NCBI GenBank assembly: GCA_031423755.1
Contig: JANPGC010000261.1
Coordinates: forward strand, 1-28,437
Source: JANMEX01 sp031423755
GTDB taxonomy: Bacteria; Pseudomonadota; Alphaproteobacteria; Rhizobiales; Rhizobiaceae
Direction: 5' to 3'
Length of the DNA: 28,437 nt
Shown here: piece after piece, positions 1 through 8,021 of the stretch
How the letters are laid out: every line of letters starts with the position of its first letter
How positions within the stretch are numbered: the stretch's first letter is position 1
Program-made: the position numbers and the translations under genes
Notes under the pieces: generated by a model
Seen by the model: the letters and a program-made list of their open reading frames with translations, nothing else
The model's database searches: none
What the model was told of the DNA's origin: nothing

Positions 1-1449
1 TCGCCACTATCCCGTTTCTGGGAACTGATGGCTGGAAGTCTTTTGGCGCTCCATGCTTTGAATGGGGCTGCTATGGCTGCCGGAAACCCTGACGTTTTGC
101 GCGCGCCTGAAATGCGGAGTTTTCCCTTATCCTTCGCCGCAATCCGGAGCAGATTGCCGGACATTTACGCCTTCGCGGGCATATGCCTGCTCGGATGCGG
201 CTATGCTTTGATTACCAAGGCATCGGTGTTTCCGGGCAAGTGGGCGTTGCTGCCGGTGATGGGCGCGGTGCTGATCCTGACGGCAGGCCCCGCAGCATGG
301 TTCAACCGTGTGATATTGTCAAATCGGCTTTTGGTCTGGGTCGGCCTGTTGAGCTACCCGCTGTATCTCTGGCATTGGCCTTTGCTGTCATTTGCCCGGA
401 TCATTGGCGGAGAAACGCCGTCTGCTTCAGTTCGACTCTCCTTGATCCTGATTTCAGTTGTCTTGGCATGGATGACTTATGTCTTTGTTGAAAGACCGCT
501 TCGATTTGGCGTCCGCGGCGGATCAAAGGCGGTCACGCTTCTGACCACAATGGCCATCTTGGGCTTCGCTGGCTGGATTGTTTATATGCAGGAGGGATTT
601 CCTCTGCGCGCATTCAATCAGAAGTTTGCGTCTTTTTCCCAAAGCATCAAAACGACTGACAGGGCAAAGGAATGCTTCGAAATACCCTACGCCTATAGCC
701 GCGCTGACAATTGGTATTGCCGTCTGGGTGCGCCGGATTCAGTGCCGTCCTATTTTGCCTATGGGGACAGTCATGCATTGAGCTTTCTGCCCGCGTTGGA
801 GAAATATGCAGAGGTAAAAAATCTGGGTATCGAGTTCACCGGCACTTCAGGCTGCCCGCCCTTGCTGGGTATACAGTCGATGCGGGGTGAAAAAGGCATT
901 GAAAAATACAATTGCAGGCTGCTTAACGAGCGTGTGTTCAGCCATGTGAAGTCAAACCATATCAAGAACGTTATCCTGATTGGAAGATGGGTCTATTACA
1001 CCGGCTCCGTTTCCCGTCCTGCCGAATTCAACGCCATCGCCAGAGACGAGCTTCAAAAGACAAGCAAGGCAAGTTCGTCCGCCGACTTTGAATGGGCGCT
1101 GAGCAATACGGTGGCCCGGTATCGAAGTATCGGGGTGAACGTTATTTTTGTCGCAGACAACCCGCAACAAATCCGCGAGCCCCGGGACATTTTGCGTCTC
1201 GGCGAAGGAATTGAACGCAAATACAATGAGTTTTCGGTCAGCACTGACGAGCATGTCAAAAATCAGCAGTTTGTGAACGGTCTGCTTTCAGCCCAAAACG
1301 TGCAAATATTGAATTTTGACGGCGTATTGTGTGGGGAGCAGATTTGCCCCTTGGTCCGGGAATCCAGATTCCTCTATTCTGATGATGATCATTTAAGCGT
1401 GTATGGATCGCTCGAGATTTATCCGTCGCTTGAAAGGCAGTTGCATTGA
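1..1449 (+). CDS. Acyltransferase-3 / SGNH-domain O-acyltransferase (5' end outside window)
   Basis: This is the C-terminal part of an OafA/YrhL-type membrane O-acyltransferase that transfers acyl groups to surface polysaccharide or lipopolysaccharide. The reading frame is open from base 1, and the residues before the first ATG (28) read FWEL-MAGSLLA, a block that lies inside this family's membrane domain, so the true start is upstream of the window. Hydrophobic segments follow, including SYPLYLWHWPLL and the VERPLR exit motif of the acyltransferase-3 domain. A periplasmic SGNH domain comes next: GDSH (nt 763-774) carries the nucleophile Ser and DDDH (nt 1381-1392) the catalytic Asp/His. The domain order matches OafA fusions that O-acetylate O-antigen or exopolysaccharide. 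The acceptor is unknown; the polysaccharide locus 17 kb away is a possible but unproven partner. Confidence 0.9.
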   Translation, partial: SPLSRFWELMAGSLLALHALNGAAMAAGNPDVLRAPEMRSFPLSFAAIRSRLPDIYAFAGICLLGCGYALITKASVFPGKWALLPVMGAVLILTAGPAAWFNRVILSNRLLVWVGLLSYPLYLWHWPLLSFARIIGGETPSASVRLSLILISVVLAWMTYVFVERPLRFGVRGGSKAVTLLTTMAILGFAGWIVYMQEGFPLRAFNQKFASFSQSIKTTDRAKECFEIPYAYSRADNWYCRLGAPDSVPSYFAYGDSHALSFLPALEKYAEVKNLGIEFTGTSGCPPLLGIQSMRGEKGIEKYNCRLLNERVFSHVKSNHIKNVILIGRWVYYTGSVSRPAEFNAIARDELQKTSKASSSADFEWALSNTVARYRSIGVNVIFVADNPQQIREPRDILRLGEGIERKYNEFSVSTDEHVKNQQFVNGLLSAQNVQILNFDGVLCGEQICPLVRESRFLYSDDDHLSVYGSLEIYPSLERQLH

Positions 1450-1789
1450 AACGCTGGATGGACTGCATCCAATCCTTGATCGCCGTCATGCGCTTGGCCG
1501 AGTTTCTTGCCTGACCGGACCCCGGGAAAAAGCAATTCAGGTGTCATTATATTTAATATATTCAATGGCTTGTATGCGGACCGGAAGGCTTTCCGCCTTT
1601 GTGTCGCTTGCGAAAAGCAGCCGACCGCGCAAGACCCATGTTTTTCCAAATTGGCAACCTGTCCGTCAGCCTGCTTGCCGGGTCGCCCCGCGCCGAAATC
1701 AAATCTTAACACTTTTGAAACTTTCCCAATCGCCGCTCCGTTACTGAAGTAGAGCTCATTGGTGAGCTCGACAACTCGAAGGAGATCCC
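1450..1789. other. Intergenic region, 340 bp
   Basis: I see no convincing gene here. A weak hairpin, CGGAA-GGCT-TTCCG, lies at 1582-1595 and is followed by CCTTT; it could be a poor terminator for the acyltransferase. AT-rich DNA at 1543-1563 and around 1700-1720 could hold the promoter of the next gene, but I cannot pick convincing -35/-10 boxes. Confidence 0.4.
1752..1769 (+). promoter_or_regulatory. Hairpin in the 5' leader of the EF-hand-like gene
   Basis: GAGCTCA (1752-1758) and TGAGCTC (1763-1769) form a perfect 7-bp stem with a TTGG tetraloop, ending 9 bases before the AAGGAG ribosome binding site. There is no T-run after it, so it is not an intrinsic terminator. It could stabilise the mRNA, bind a protein, or be the right half of an operator. 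Confidence 0.4.
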
Positions 1790-2035
1790 ATGCGCTATGT
1801 ACTTTTGATGCTGGCCGTTCTCGGTTCATCGACCGCTGTCCACGCTGGCCATGATCTTGGCACGCCGCCCGGCCAAGCCGCGGCAAACGGGGTAGACCGC
1901 AATCGAGACGGCAATACCAATGGCAAGGACTACGCTCCCGGACAATCAGCCGCCGAGGGTGCCGCCGTAGACAACAATGGCAACGGGAAGATCAACGGCC
2001 AGGACTATGCCCCTGGGCAAATCCCCAGCAAATAG
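1790..2035 (+). CDS. Small secreted protein with two EF-hand-like calcium loops
   Basis: An 81-residue protein with a strong SD (AAGGAG, 1779-1784) six bases before ATG. Residues 1-19 form a signal peptide (MRYVLLMLAVLGSS..., cleavage probably after VHA). The mature part is almost entirely two near-repeats, DRNRDGNTNGKDYAPGQ and DNNGNGKINGQDYAPGQ. Each fits the EF-hand/dockerin loop pattern, with D/N at positions 1, 3 and 5, Gly at 6 and Asp at 12, followed by an identical DYAPGQ tail. The helices that flank true EF-hands are too short to be present, so this is a minimal exported Ca-loop protein. I do not recognise a named family. It stands alone, with gaps on both sides. A role in calcium binding at the envelope is inferred from the loops. 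Confidence 0.75.
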   Translation: MRYVLLMLAVLGSSTAVHAGHDLGTPPGQAAANGVDRNRDGNTNGKDYAPGQSAAEGAAVDNNGNGKINGQDYAPGQIPSK

Positions 2036-2142
2036 GCACTGCACACAAAGATCAGAAGCATGCGGCATCTTGTGGGCGTCGCGTGCTTTTGCGTCTACAG
2101 ACTGAAAATGCTGCTCGGACGATCCGGCACATCAGTTACGAG

Positions 2143-2154
2143 GCACTCGAGTGC
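2143..2154. promoter_or_regulatory. 12-bp perfect palindrome, possible operator
   Basis: GCACTCGAGTGC is a perfect 12-base palindrome in the 260-bp gap upstream of the photolyase operon. No regulator can be named from it. It may be chance or part of a transcription-factor site. Confidence 0.25.
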
Positions 2155-2226
2155 GCCTGCCGGACCTGTCGCATTCAGGCCTTCCGCCGATTACCCCAGA
2201 GTAGGGTACAGAAACATGAAATCTGA

Positions 2227-2256
2227 TAATCCGCTTGGATAAATCCTGCGTAAGCG
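2227..2256 (+). promoter_or_regulatory. Candidate RpoE/ECF-type promoter of the photolyase operon
   Basis: TAATCC (2227-2232) and TAAGCG (2251-2256) are 18 bases apart and resemble the TGATCC / TAAGA boxes of alphaproteobacterial RpoE-ChrR promoters, with mismatches in both. It lies about 40 bases before the photolyase start. Related operons belong to singlet-oxygen regulons in Rhodobacter, which is why I looked for this promoter. The match is partial and overlaps the palindrome below. Confidence 0.3.
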
Positions 2257-2262
2257 CTTGAT
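2249..2262. promoter_or_regulatory. LacI/GalR-like palindrome overlapping the putative promoter
   Basis: The core AAGCGCTT (2252-2259) is an 8-bp palindrome with the central CG typical of LacI/GalR-family operators. The surrounding 14 bases match 7 of 10 fixed positions of the usual TGNAANCGNTTNCA pattern. No LacI-family gene is in the window. Confidence 0.25.
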
Positions 2263-2295
2263 AACAATCATTGCATTTCCGGGGGAGTTTGCCGC

Positions 2296-3759
2296 ATGGC
2301 TTCAGTCGAGCAACAGGGATCTGTGCACGGGCCTGTGATTGTCTGGTTCCGCAATGATTTGCGAGTGGCTGACAATGCGGCGCTGAATGCTGCGGTTGAG
2401 GCCGGATTGCCGGTGGTTTGCCTGTTCATCCGGGATCCATCGAGCCCCGTGCGCTCGCTTGGCGCGGCGCAGCAATGGTGGCTGCACCACTCATTGACGG
2501 CTTTGGATGAAAGACTGTGGGCGCTGGGTTCGGGTTTGGTGCTGAAAACCGGCGAGACTGCAGCTGTGCTTGACGCGATGATCGCCGAGACCGGCGCGGC
2601 GCATGTATTCTGGAACCGGCGCTACGATCCGGCTGCGATACCCTTGGATGGGTCCATCAAATCAGCGCTCAAAGCACGCGGTGTTGATGTGCGCACGTTT
2701 GACGGCCAGCTTCTGCATGAGCCAACACAGATAAGGACCGGCAGTGGCGGGCCGTTCAAGGTCTATTCGCCGTTCTGGCGTGCCTTCAGAACGCTGCCGG
2801 AGCCGCGTCCGCCACATCCTGCTCCATTGAAACTTTCGGACGGTTCTGGCCGTATTCAATCCGAGCGGCTGGAGGACTGGAACCTTCTGCCGACAAATCC
2901 GGATTGGGCGCAGGGAATGAAATCAGAATGGACACCTGGGGAGGAAGGCGCGGCCGCGCGGCTTGGCGCTTTTCTCGATGGCGCGGTCCATGGTTATGCT
3001 GATGATCGCAATCTGCCGGGTCAACTTTCGACATCCAAGCTGTCGCCGCATCTGGCGATGGGCGAGATCACGCCATTCCAGATCTGGCATGCGTCGGGTG
3101 AAGCCCGCGACGCTCCGGCGCGCGACATCGACAAGTTCCGTGCAGAAGTCGGCTGGCGCGAGTTTGCCTATCATTTGCTGTTCCATTTTCCGAATCTTGC
3201 CAACTACAATTTCAATGGTTCGTTCGATGCCTTCCCGTGGGGCGAGGCGCGCGCTGATCTTTTGAAGGCGTGGCAGCGCGGCCAGACCGGCTATCCGATT
3301 GTCGACGCCGGCATGCGCGAGCTCTGGACAACAGGCTGGATGCACAACCGTGTGCGGATGATCGTCGCCTCGTTCCTGATCAAGCATTTGATGATTGACT
3401 GGCGCGAGGGCGAAAAGTGGTTCTGGGACACGCTGGTGGACGCCTGCCCCGCCAACAACCCGGCCAGTTGGCAATGGGTTGCCGGCTCCGGCGCAGACGC
3501 CGCGCCTTACTACCGGATATTCAACCCGATCCTGCAGGGCGAAAAGTTTGATGGCGATGGCGCATACGTGCGCAAATGGGTGCCTGAGCTTGCCGCTCTG
3601 CCGGACAAGTTTCTGCACAAGCCGTGGGAAGCGCCGCTGCTGGTTTTGAAAGAAGCGGGCGTCAAGCTTGGCGAAACCTATCCGCGCCCCATTGTTGACC
3701 ATGACGACGCCCGTCAGCGGGCGCTCTCGGCATTCAAATCGCTCAAAGGCGCAGCATGA
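2296..3759 (+). CDS. phrB: Deoxyribodipyrimidine photolyase (class I CPD type)
   Basis: A light-driven DNA repair flavoprotein that splits cyclobutane pyrimidine dimers. Residues 13-150 form the N-terminal antenna-binding alpha/beta domain (VIVWFRNDLRVADNAAL). The C-terminal FAD-binding helical domain contains LSTSKLSPHLAMGEI, EVGWREFAYHLLFHFPN, GYPIVDAGMRELWTTGWMHN and NNPASWQWVAGSGADAAPYY, blocks that bind FAD and carry tryptophans of the electron-transfer chain. At 487 residues it is full length for class I. The start has GGGGGAG 9-15 bases upstream. Its last codons overlap the next ATG (ATGA, 3756-3759), so it is the first gene of a translationally coupled operon. The family also contains cryptochromes, but the intact motif set favours a photolyase. 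Confidence 0.95.
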   Translation: MASVEQQGSVHGPVIVWFRNDLRVADNAALNAAVEAGLPVVCLFIRDPSSPVRSLGAAQQWWLHHSLTALDERLWALGSGLVLKTGETAAVLDAMIAETGAAHVFWNRRYDPAAIPLDGSIKSALKARGVDVRTFDGQLLHEPTQIRTGSGGPFKVYSPFWRAFRTLPEPRPPHPAPLKLSDGSGRIQSERLEDWNLLPTNPDWAQGMKSEWTPGEEGAAARLGAFLDGAVHGYADDRNLPGQLSTSKLSPHLAMGEITPFQIWHASGEARDAPARDIDKFRAEVGWREFAYHLLFHFPNLANYNFNGSFDAFPWGEARADLLKAWQRGQTGYPIVDAGMRELWTTGWMHNRVRMIVASFLIKHLMIDWREGEKWFWDTLVDACPANNPASWQWVAGSGADAAPYYRIFNPILQGEKFDGDGAYVRKWVPELAALPDKFLHKPWEAPLLVLKEAGVKLGETYPRPIVDHDDARQRALSAFKSLKGAA

Positions 3760-5108
3760 CGATCATTCCGCTCCACATCGAAGTCAGCCACACTGCCGGT
3801 GCACGCAAACGGGTTGCAGTCATTGGATCGGGCATATCCGGCATGTCGGCAGCCTGGGCGCTGGCCAATTTGCATGATGTCGTGATCTACGAGGCTGAAG
3901 CGCGGCCAGGCGGGCATACAGCAACCGTTGACATTGACTATGACGGCACGCCGATTGCGGTCGATACTGGCTTCATCGTCTACAATGAGCTGAACTACCC
4001 GAACCTCACCGCCCTCTTTGCCCATCTCGGCGTCAAGACCCATGCGTCGAACATGAGTTTCTCGATGTCGCTGGATGATGGCAGGCTGGAGTGGTCCGGT
4101 GCGTCCTACACGTCGCTGTTTGCGCAAAAACGCAATGTCGCGTCGCTGCCGTTTCTGTTGATGCTGAAAGAGATCATGCGATTCAACCGCATCTGTGTCG
4201 AAGATCGCAATGCCGGGGTGACCACGGGCAAGTCGATTGGCGACTATCTGGCCTTCCGCAAATTCGCGCCGCGCTTCCGTGATGATTATCTCATTCCGAT
4301 GGGTGCCGCGATCTGGTCAACACCGCGCCTCAAGATGCTCGACTTTCCGGCGGATGCGTTCATCTCGTTCTTTGAAAACCACCGGCTGATCCACAATGAG
4401 CGTCCGGACTGGCGCACGGTTTCCGGCGGATCACGCAACTATCTGGCCAGGCTGCTTGATGCATTGCCGGGTGCGCTTCGTACCAGGCGTGCGGTGAGCA
4501 GCATCCACCGCTCTGCGCATCAGGTTTTCATCACCGATGTGACCGGCGCGACCGAGGCCTACGACCATACGGTGATCGCCTGCCATTCCGACCAGGCGCT
4601 GCGGATACTGGCGGATGCCACGCCGCTCGAAAAAGGCATTCTCGGCGCCATTGCCTATCGGCCCAACCGCGTTGTGCTGCACCGCGACGCCTCGCTGATG
4701 CCAAAGCGAAAGCGTGCCTGGGCGGCGTGGAACTATCTGCGCGCATCCAAGCTCGAAGGCGAGCCGGAGGTCGCCGTCACCTATTGGATGAACCGGCTGC
4801 AGGGAATTGATGAGAAAATGCCGCTGTTCATCACGCTCAACCCGCCGCGCGAGCCGAAGGCGGGAACGGTGTTTGGCGAGTGGAGCTTCGACCATCCCCA
4901 ATTTGATGCGGCGGCACTTGAAGCGCAACGGGCATTGGCCGATATTCAAGGCAAGAGCCATGTGTGGTTCGCGGGTGCGTGGACCGGCTATGGCTTTCAC
5001 GAAGACGGGCTGCGGTCCGGCCTCGAAGCGGCGCAGGCGCTGGGTGCAGAGCTGCCGTTTGCGGTTTCAGGTCCGATGATACGCCCCGTTCTGGAGGCTG
5101 CCGAGTGA
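3756..5108 (+). CDS. NAD(P)/FAD-dependent oxidoreductase (COG2907, amine-oxidase fold)
   Basis: A 450-residue flavoprotein. VAVIGSGISGMSAAWALAN (about residues 21-39), followed by VVIYEAEARPGGHTATV, is the dinucleotide-binding GxGxxG...E fingerprint of the FAD-containing amine-oxidase superfamily. A C-terminal block, VWFAGAWTGYGFHEDGLRSG, is the second FAD-contacting motif. This COG2907 family regularly lies between photolyase, DUF1365 and Cfa genes. The substrate is not established; a step in modifying membrane acyl chains is a reasonable inference. The start overlaps the photolyase stop by four bases and the end overlaps the next gene by four bases (GTGA). Confidence 0.88.
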   Translation: MTIIPLHIEVSHTAGARKRVAVIGSGISGMSAAWALANLHDVVIYEAEARPGGHTATVDIDYDGTPIAVDTGFIVYNELNYPNLTALFAHLGVKTHASNMSFSMSLDDGRLEWSGASYTSLFAQKRNVASLPFLLMLKEIMRFNRICVEDRNAGVTTGKSIGDYLAFRKFAPRFRDDYLIPMGAAIWSTPRLKMLDFPADAFISFFENHRLIHNERPDWRTVSGGSRNYLARLLDALPGALRTRRAVSSIHRSAHQVFITDVTGATEAYDHTVIACHSDQALRILADATPLEKGILGAIAYRPNRVVLHRDASLMPKRKRAWAAWNYLRASKLEGEPEVAVTYWMNRLQGIDEKMPLFITLNPPREPKAGTVFGEWSFDHPQFDAAALEAQRALADIQGKSHVWFAGAWTGYGFHEDGLRSGLEAAQALGAELPFAVSGPMIRPVLEAAE

Positions 5109-5938
5109 TCATGGGGCAGAGCAAACCGGCCAATTCCGCGCCCGCCCGGCTCTATGCCGGCAAGGTGATGCACCAGCGCATGAAACCATTCGGCCACCGG
5201 TTTGAATACAAGGTGTTTTCGCTGCTGCTCGACCTTGACCAGTTGGGGCGGGTCAACAGGCTTTCGCGGCTGTTTTCGGTGAACCGTTTCAACATTGTCT
5301 CATTTGCGGAGGCTGACCATATCGACACGCGCATCTCGCCTGTCGCGAAGGGCATCCGTGCCTATGCCGACCGGTTGTTTTGCACCGCTGGCATGGAACG
5401 TCCGAAACGCATTGAATTGCTTGCCTACCCACGGGTGTTCGGCCACGCGTTCAATCCGATTTCGCTCTACTATGCCTATGACGAAGCGGGCGCTTTGACC
5501 GGCATGATATACGAAGTGCGCAACACATTTGGCGAGCGTCATACTTATGTCTGTCCGGTCGAGACCGGTCAACTGACTGGCGCTGGGCTGCGCCAGACGC
5601 GCACCAAGATTTTCCATGTCTCGCCGTTCATCGAGATGGGCATGCGCTATGATTTTCGTGTGCGCGCTCCGGGCGAGGCGCTGCAATTCCGCATTCTTGA
5701 AAGTGATGGCGAAGGCCCGCTGCTCGCGGCCAGTTTTTCCGGCACGGCCACGCCGTTATCTACCCGCGCACTTGTTTTGCAGCTGGCGAAAATTCCGTTG
5801 CTTGGGTTCAAGATTGTCGCCGGAATTCACTTCGAGGCGTTTCGGCTTTGGCTGAAGGGCGCAAAATTCAGGCGCAGCCCGCCGCCGCCTGAACCGGCGA
5901 GTTATGTTCAGCACCGTTTTGGCATGCCCGGAGAATGA
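5105..5938 (+). CDS. DUF1365 domain protein
   Basis: A 277-residue DUF1365 protein (RLYAGKVMHQRMKPFGHRF... near the N terminus, VFGHAFNPISLYYAYD in the middle, FHVSPFIEMGMRYDF further on). Its function is uncharacterised, but it is nearly always linked to Cfa-type methyltransferases and COG2907 oxidoreductases. I chose GTG 5105 because GGAGG (5093-5097) is seven bases upstream and the GTGA overlap implies translational coupling. ATG 5111, two codons later, is the alternative. The open frame extends upstream to 4964, but that part lies inside the previous gene and looks like shadow. The stop is one base before the next start. Confidence 0.88.
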   Translation: MIMGQSKPANSAPARLYAGKVMHQRMKPFGHRFEYKVFSLLLDLDQLGRVNRLSRLFSVNRFNIVSFAEADHIDTRISPVAKGIRAYADRLFCTAGMERPKRIELLAYPRVFGHAFNPISLYYAYDEAGALTGMIYEVRNTFGERHTYVCPVETGQLTGAGLRQTRTKIFHVSPFIEMGMRYDFRVRAPGEALQFRILESDGEGPLLAASFSGTATPLSTRALVLQLAKIPLLGFKIVAGIHFEAFRLWLKGAKFRRSPPPPEPASYVQHRFGMPGE

Positions 5939-5939
5939 C

Positions 5940-7220
5940 ATGAGTTCTGTATTGTTTGACACCAAGCCCCCTGGCAAATCGGCGCTTTCGGCCTCTGTCG
6001 ACGCCATCCGCGTGACGCGCGACAATGTTTCGGCCGTGATGCGTGGGCTGCCCGCGAAAGCCAAGATCGCGCTGTCTGCCGCTGTGCATCTGCCAAAAGG
6101 TTCGCTCACGATTCGCACGCCGGAAGGCCGGGTGCTGCACATTGACGGCTCGGAAGCCGGGCCAAATGCCGAGGTGCATCTCAACAACTGGAATCTGCCC
6201 AAGCGCGCCTTCTCCGGCGCGACGATTGGCGTTGCCGAAAGCTACATGGACGGCGACTGGACGAGCCCCGATGTCACCACATTCCTCGAACTGTTTCTGG
6301 TCAATCAGGACATGGGCGAGCGGCTGGCGGGCGGCTCGAACTGGCTGTTCACCACCTTCCACCGCATCCGCCACTGGCTGAACGACAACAACAAGTCCGG
6401 CTCCAAGCGCAACATTTCGGCGCATTACGATCTGGGCAATGCGTTTTACAGCCAATGGCTCGACCCGACCATGACCTATTCGTCGGCGCTTTATCAGGAT
6501 GGTGCCAACGATCTCGAAAGTGCGCAGACGGCCAAGTACCGGGCGCTCATGCGCGACATCGGCGCCAAGCCTGGCGATCATATTCTGGAAATCGGCTGCG
6601 GCTGGGGCGGGTTCGCCGAATTTGCGGCCTCCCAAGGCTGCAAGGTGACGGGCCTCACCATCAGCCGCGAGCAGCTGGAATTTGCCACTGCGAGAATGAA
6701 AAAAGTCGGCCTCTCGGATTTGGTGGATATCAAATTCGAAGACTACCGCGACGAGCGTGGCACTTACGACCACATTGTTTCCATCGAGATGTTCGAAGCG
6801 GTCGGCGAGAAGCATTGGCCGACGTACTTTACCGCGCTCAAAGACCGGCTGAAGCCGGGCGGGCGCGTTGGCATTCAGGTCATCACCATCAATGAGGCGG
6901 CGTTCGAGCCCTACAAGAAGCGCCCGGATTTCATACAGGCCTACGTCTTCCCCGGCGGCATGCTGCCGACCCCGCAGCGGCTGCGCCAGCTTGGCGCGGC
7001 GGAGTCTCTGTCGCTCATCAAGGAGCGCGTGTTCGCGCAGGATTACGCCCGAACGCTCGCCGAGTGGCGCGCCAAGTTCTGGGATGCATGGCCGAAGGTG
7101 GAAAAGCTCGGCTTCGACCAGCGCTTCAAGCGGCTGTGGGAGTTTTACCTGTATTACTGCGAAGCGGGGTTCCGGTCGGAGTATATTGATGTGCGGCAGG
7201 TGGTTTACAGCCGGGGGTGA
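5940..7220 (+). CDS. cfa: Cyclopropane-fatty-acyl-phospholipid synthase family methyltransferase
   Basis: A 426-residue SAM-dependent methyltransferase that acts on unsaturated acyl chains of membrane phospholipids. ISAHYDLGNAFYSQWLDPTM and TYSSALY form the conserved lipid-site region, ILEIGCGWGGFAEFAA is SAM motif I, and HIVSIEMFEAVGEKHWPTYF and FIQAYVFPGGMLPTP are further Cfa signatures. ATG 5940 has GGAG at 5930-5933; the frame stays open to 5904 only within the previous gene. Some family members make cyclopropanes, while others in Rhodobacter methylate vaccenic acid toward furan fatty acids; the sequence does not tell me which applies here. The setting with a photolyase suggests protection against light or reactive oxygen. 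Confidence 0.92.
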   Translation: MSSVLFDTKPPGKSALSASVDAIRVTRDNVSAVMRGLPAKAKIALSAAVHLPKGSLTIRTPEGRVLHIDGSEAGPNAEVHLNNWNLPKRAFSGATIGVAESYMDGDWTSPDVTTFLELFLVNQDMGERLAGGSNWLFTTFHRIRHWLNDNNKSGSKRNISAHYDLGNAFYSQWLDPTMTYSSALYQDGANDLESAQTAKYRALMRDIGAKPGDHILEIGCGWGGFAEFAASQGCKVTGLTISREQLEFATARMKKVGLSDLVDIKFEDYRDERGTYDHIVSIEMFEAVGEKHWPTYFTALKDRLKPGGRVGIQVITINEAAFEPYKKRPDFIQAYVFPGGMLPTPQRLRQLGAAESLSLIKERVFAQDYARTLAEWRAKFWDAWPKVEKLGFDQRFKRLWEFYLYYCEAGFRSEYIDVRQVVYSRG

Positions 7221-7258
7221 TGGGATTTAGCTTGGTGCCGAAGCAGAGGCGCCGACTC

Positions 7259-7867
7259 ATGACAATATCCTCCGAATCCGAACTCGACGCACTTTACGGC
7301 GCGCCTGTACCGACGGCTCTGACCAAGGAGATTGATTATATCTCCGACGATTACGGCCGCTACATTTCCGCCTCGCCGCTGCTGATCCTCGCCACCAGCG
7401 GGCCTGAGGGCCTCGACTGTTCGCCGCGCGGCGATCCGGCCGGGTTTGTGCGCATTGCCGATCCGAAGACGCTGATGATCCCCGACCGGCGCGGCAACAA
7501 CCGGGTGGACTCGCTGCGCAACATCGTGCGCGACCCACGCGTGGCGCTGCTGTTTATAATCCCCGGCATCGAAGGCACGATGCGCGTCAACGGCCGGGCG
7601 GAACTTTCCACCGATCCGGACCTCTGCGCGTCGTTCGCAATGGAAGGCAAGCTGCCGATGTGCGTCATCGTCATCCACGTCGAGCGTGCTTACATCCAAT
7701 GCAAAAAGGCACTCGTGCGTGGGCGAGTCTGGGATGCGTCGAGCCATGTCAGCCCCGCCGATCTGCCGAGCGTCGGCGAGATGATGCAGAGGCTGACGGC
7801 GGGCGCGTTTGACGGCAAGGCCTATGACGAAGCCTATCCCGAGCGGATGAAGCAGACGATGTATTGA
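7259..7867 (+). CDS. Pyridoxamine-5'-phosphate-oxidase-family FMN-binding protein
   Basis: A 202-residue FMN-binding split-barrel protein of the MSMEG_1061-like group. Recognisable blocks are LLILATSGPEGLDCSPRGDPAGF, IPDRRGNNRVDSLRNI and PRVALLFIIPGIEGTMRVNG. Such proteins usually carry flavin or F420 and reduce small molecules, or are of unknown function; they are not the PNP oxidase of vitamin B6 synthesis. I chose ATG 7259 because AGAGG lies nine bases upstream and the family begins near there. GTG 7217 and ATG 7220, overlapping the Cfa stop, would add 13-14 non-conserved residues. It may be a fifth member of the photolyase operon, since the gap is only 38 bases. Confidence 0.85.
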   Translation: MTISSESELDALYGAPVPTALTKEIDYISDDYGRYISASPLLILATSGPEGLDCSPRGDPAGFVRIADPKTLMIPDRRGNNRVDSLRNIVRDPRVALLFIIPGIEGTMRVNGRAELSTDPDLCASFAMEGKLPMCVIVIHVERAYIQCKKALVRGRVWDASSHVSPADLPSVGEMMQRLTAGAFDGKAYDEAYPERMKQTMY

Positions 7868-7875
7868 GACCCTGA

Positions 7876-8005
7876 CCCTGCCGAAGAAGCCACGGTAATC
7901 GCATATGACATTTTGAGCGGAACCCTCGCGGCTCCGTCTTGTATGGACGGCCCGTAATGGATATTTTTTCGGACGGCCATATGCGATAGCCCTGCCGAAG
8001 AAGCC
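7876..8005. repeat. MITE-like element: terminal inverted repeats bounded by 16-bp direct repeats
   Basis: CCCTGCCGAAGAAGCC occurs at 7876-7891 and again at 7990-8005. Just inside are the perfect 10-bp inverted repeats ATCGCATATG (7898-7907) and CATATGCGAT (7978-7987). The ~70-bp core contains a CCGTC/GACGG hairpin (7934-7950) and GGACGGCC twice (7945-7952, 7971-7978), plus a T6 run. It has no coding capacity. The layout fits a small non-autonomous mobile or palindromic intergenic repeat inserted between two genes. The 16-bp outer repeat is long for a target-site duplication, so a tandem duplication is the alternative. Confidence 0.55.
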
Positions 8006-8021
8006 GGTTGCCAAAGATCGC

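Noticed and set aside
2060..2242. 60-codon plus-strand frame before the photolyase gene
   Set aside because: No SD, no conserved look, and it overlaps the likely control region.
5868..6815. Long minus-strand open frame (315 codons) across the Cfa gene
   Set aside because: It lies wholly opposite DUF1365/Cfa genes with clear motifs, shows no domain resemblance, and is the usual high-GC antisense shadow.
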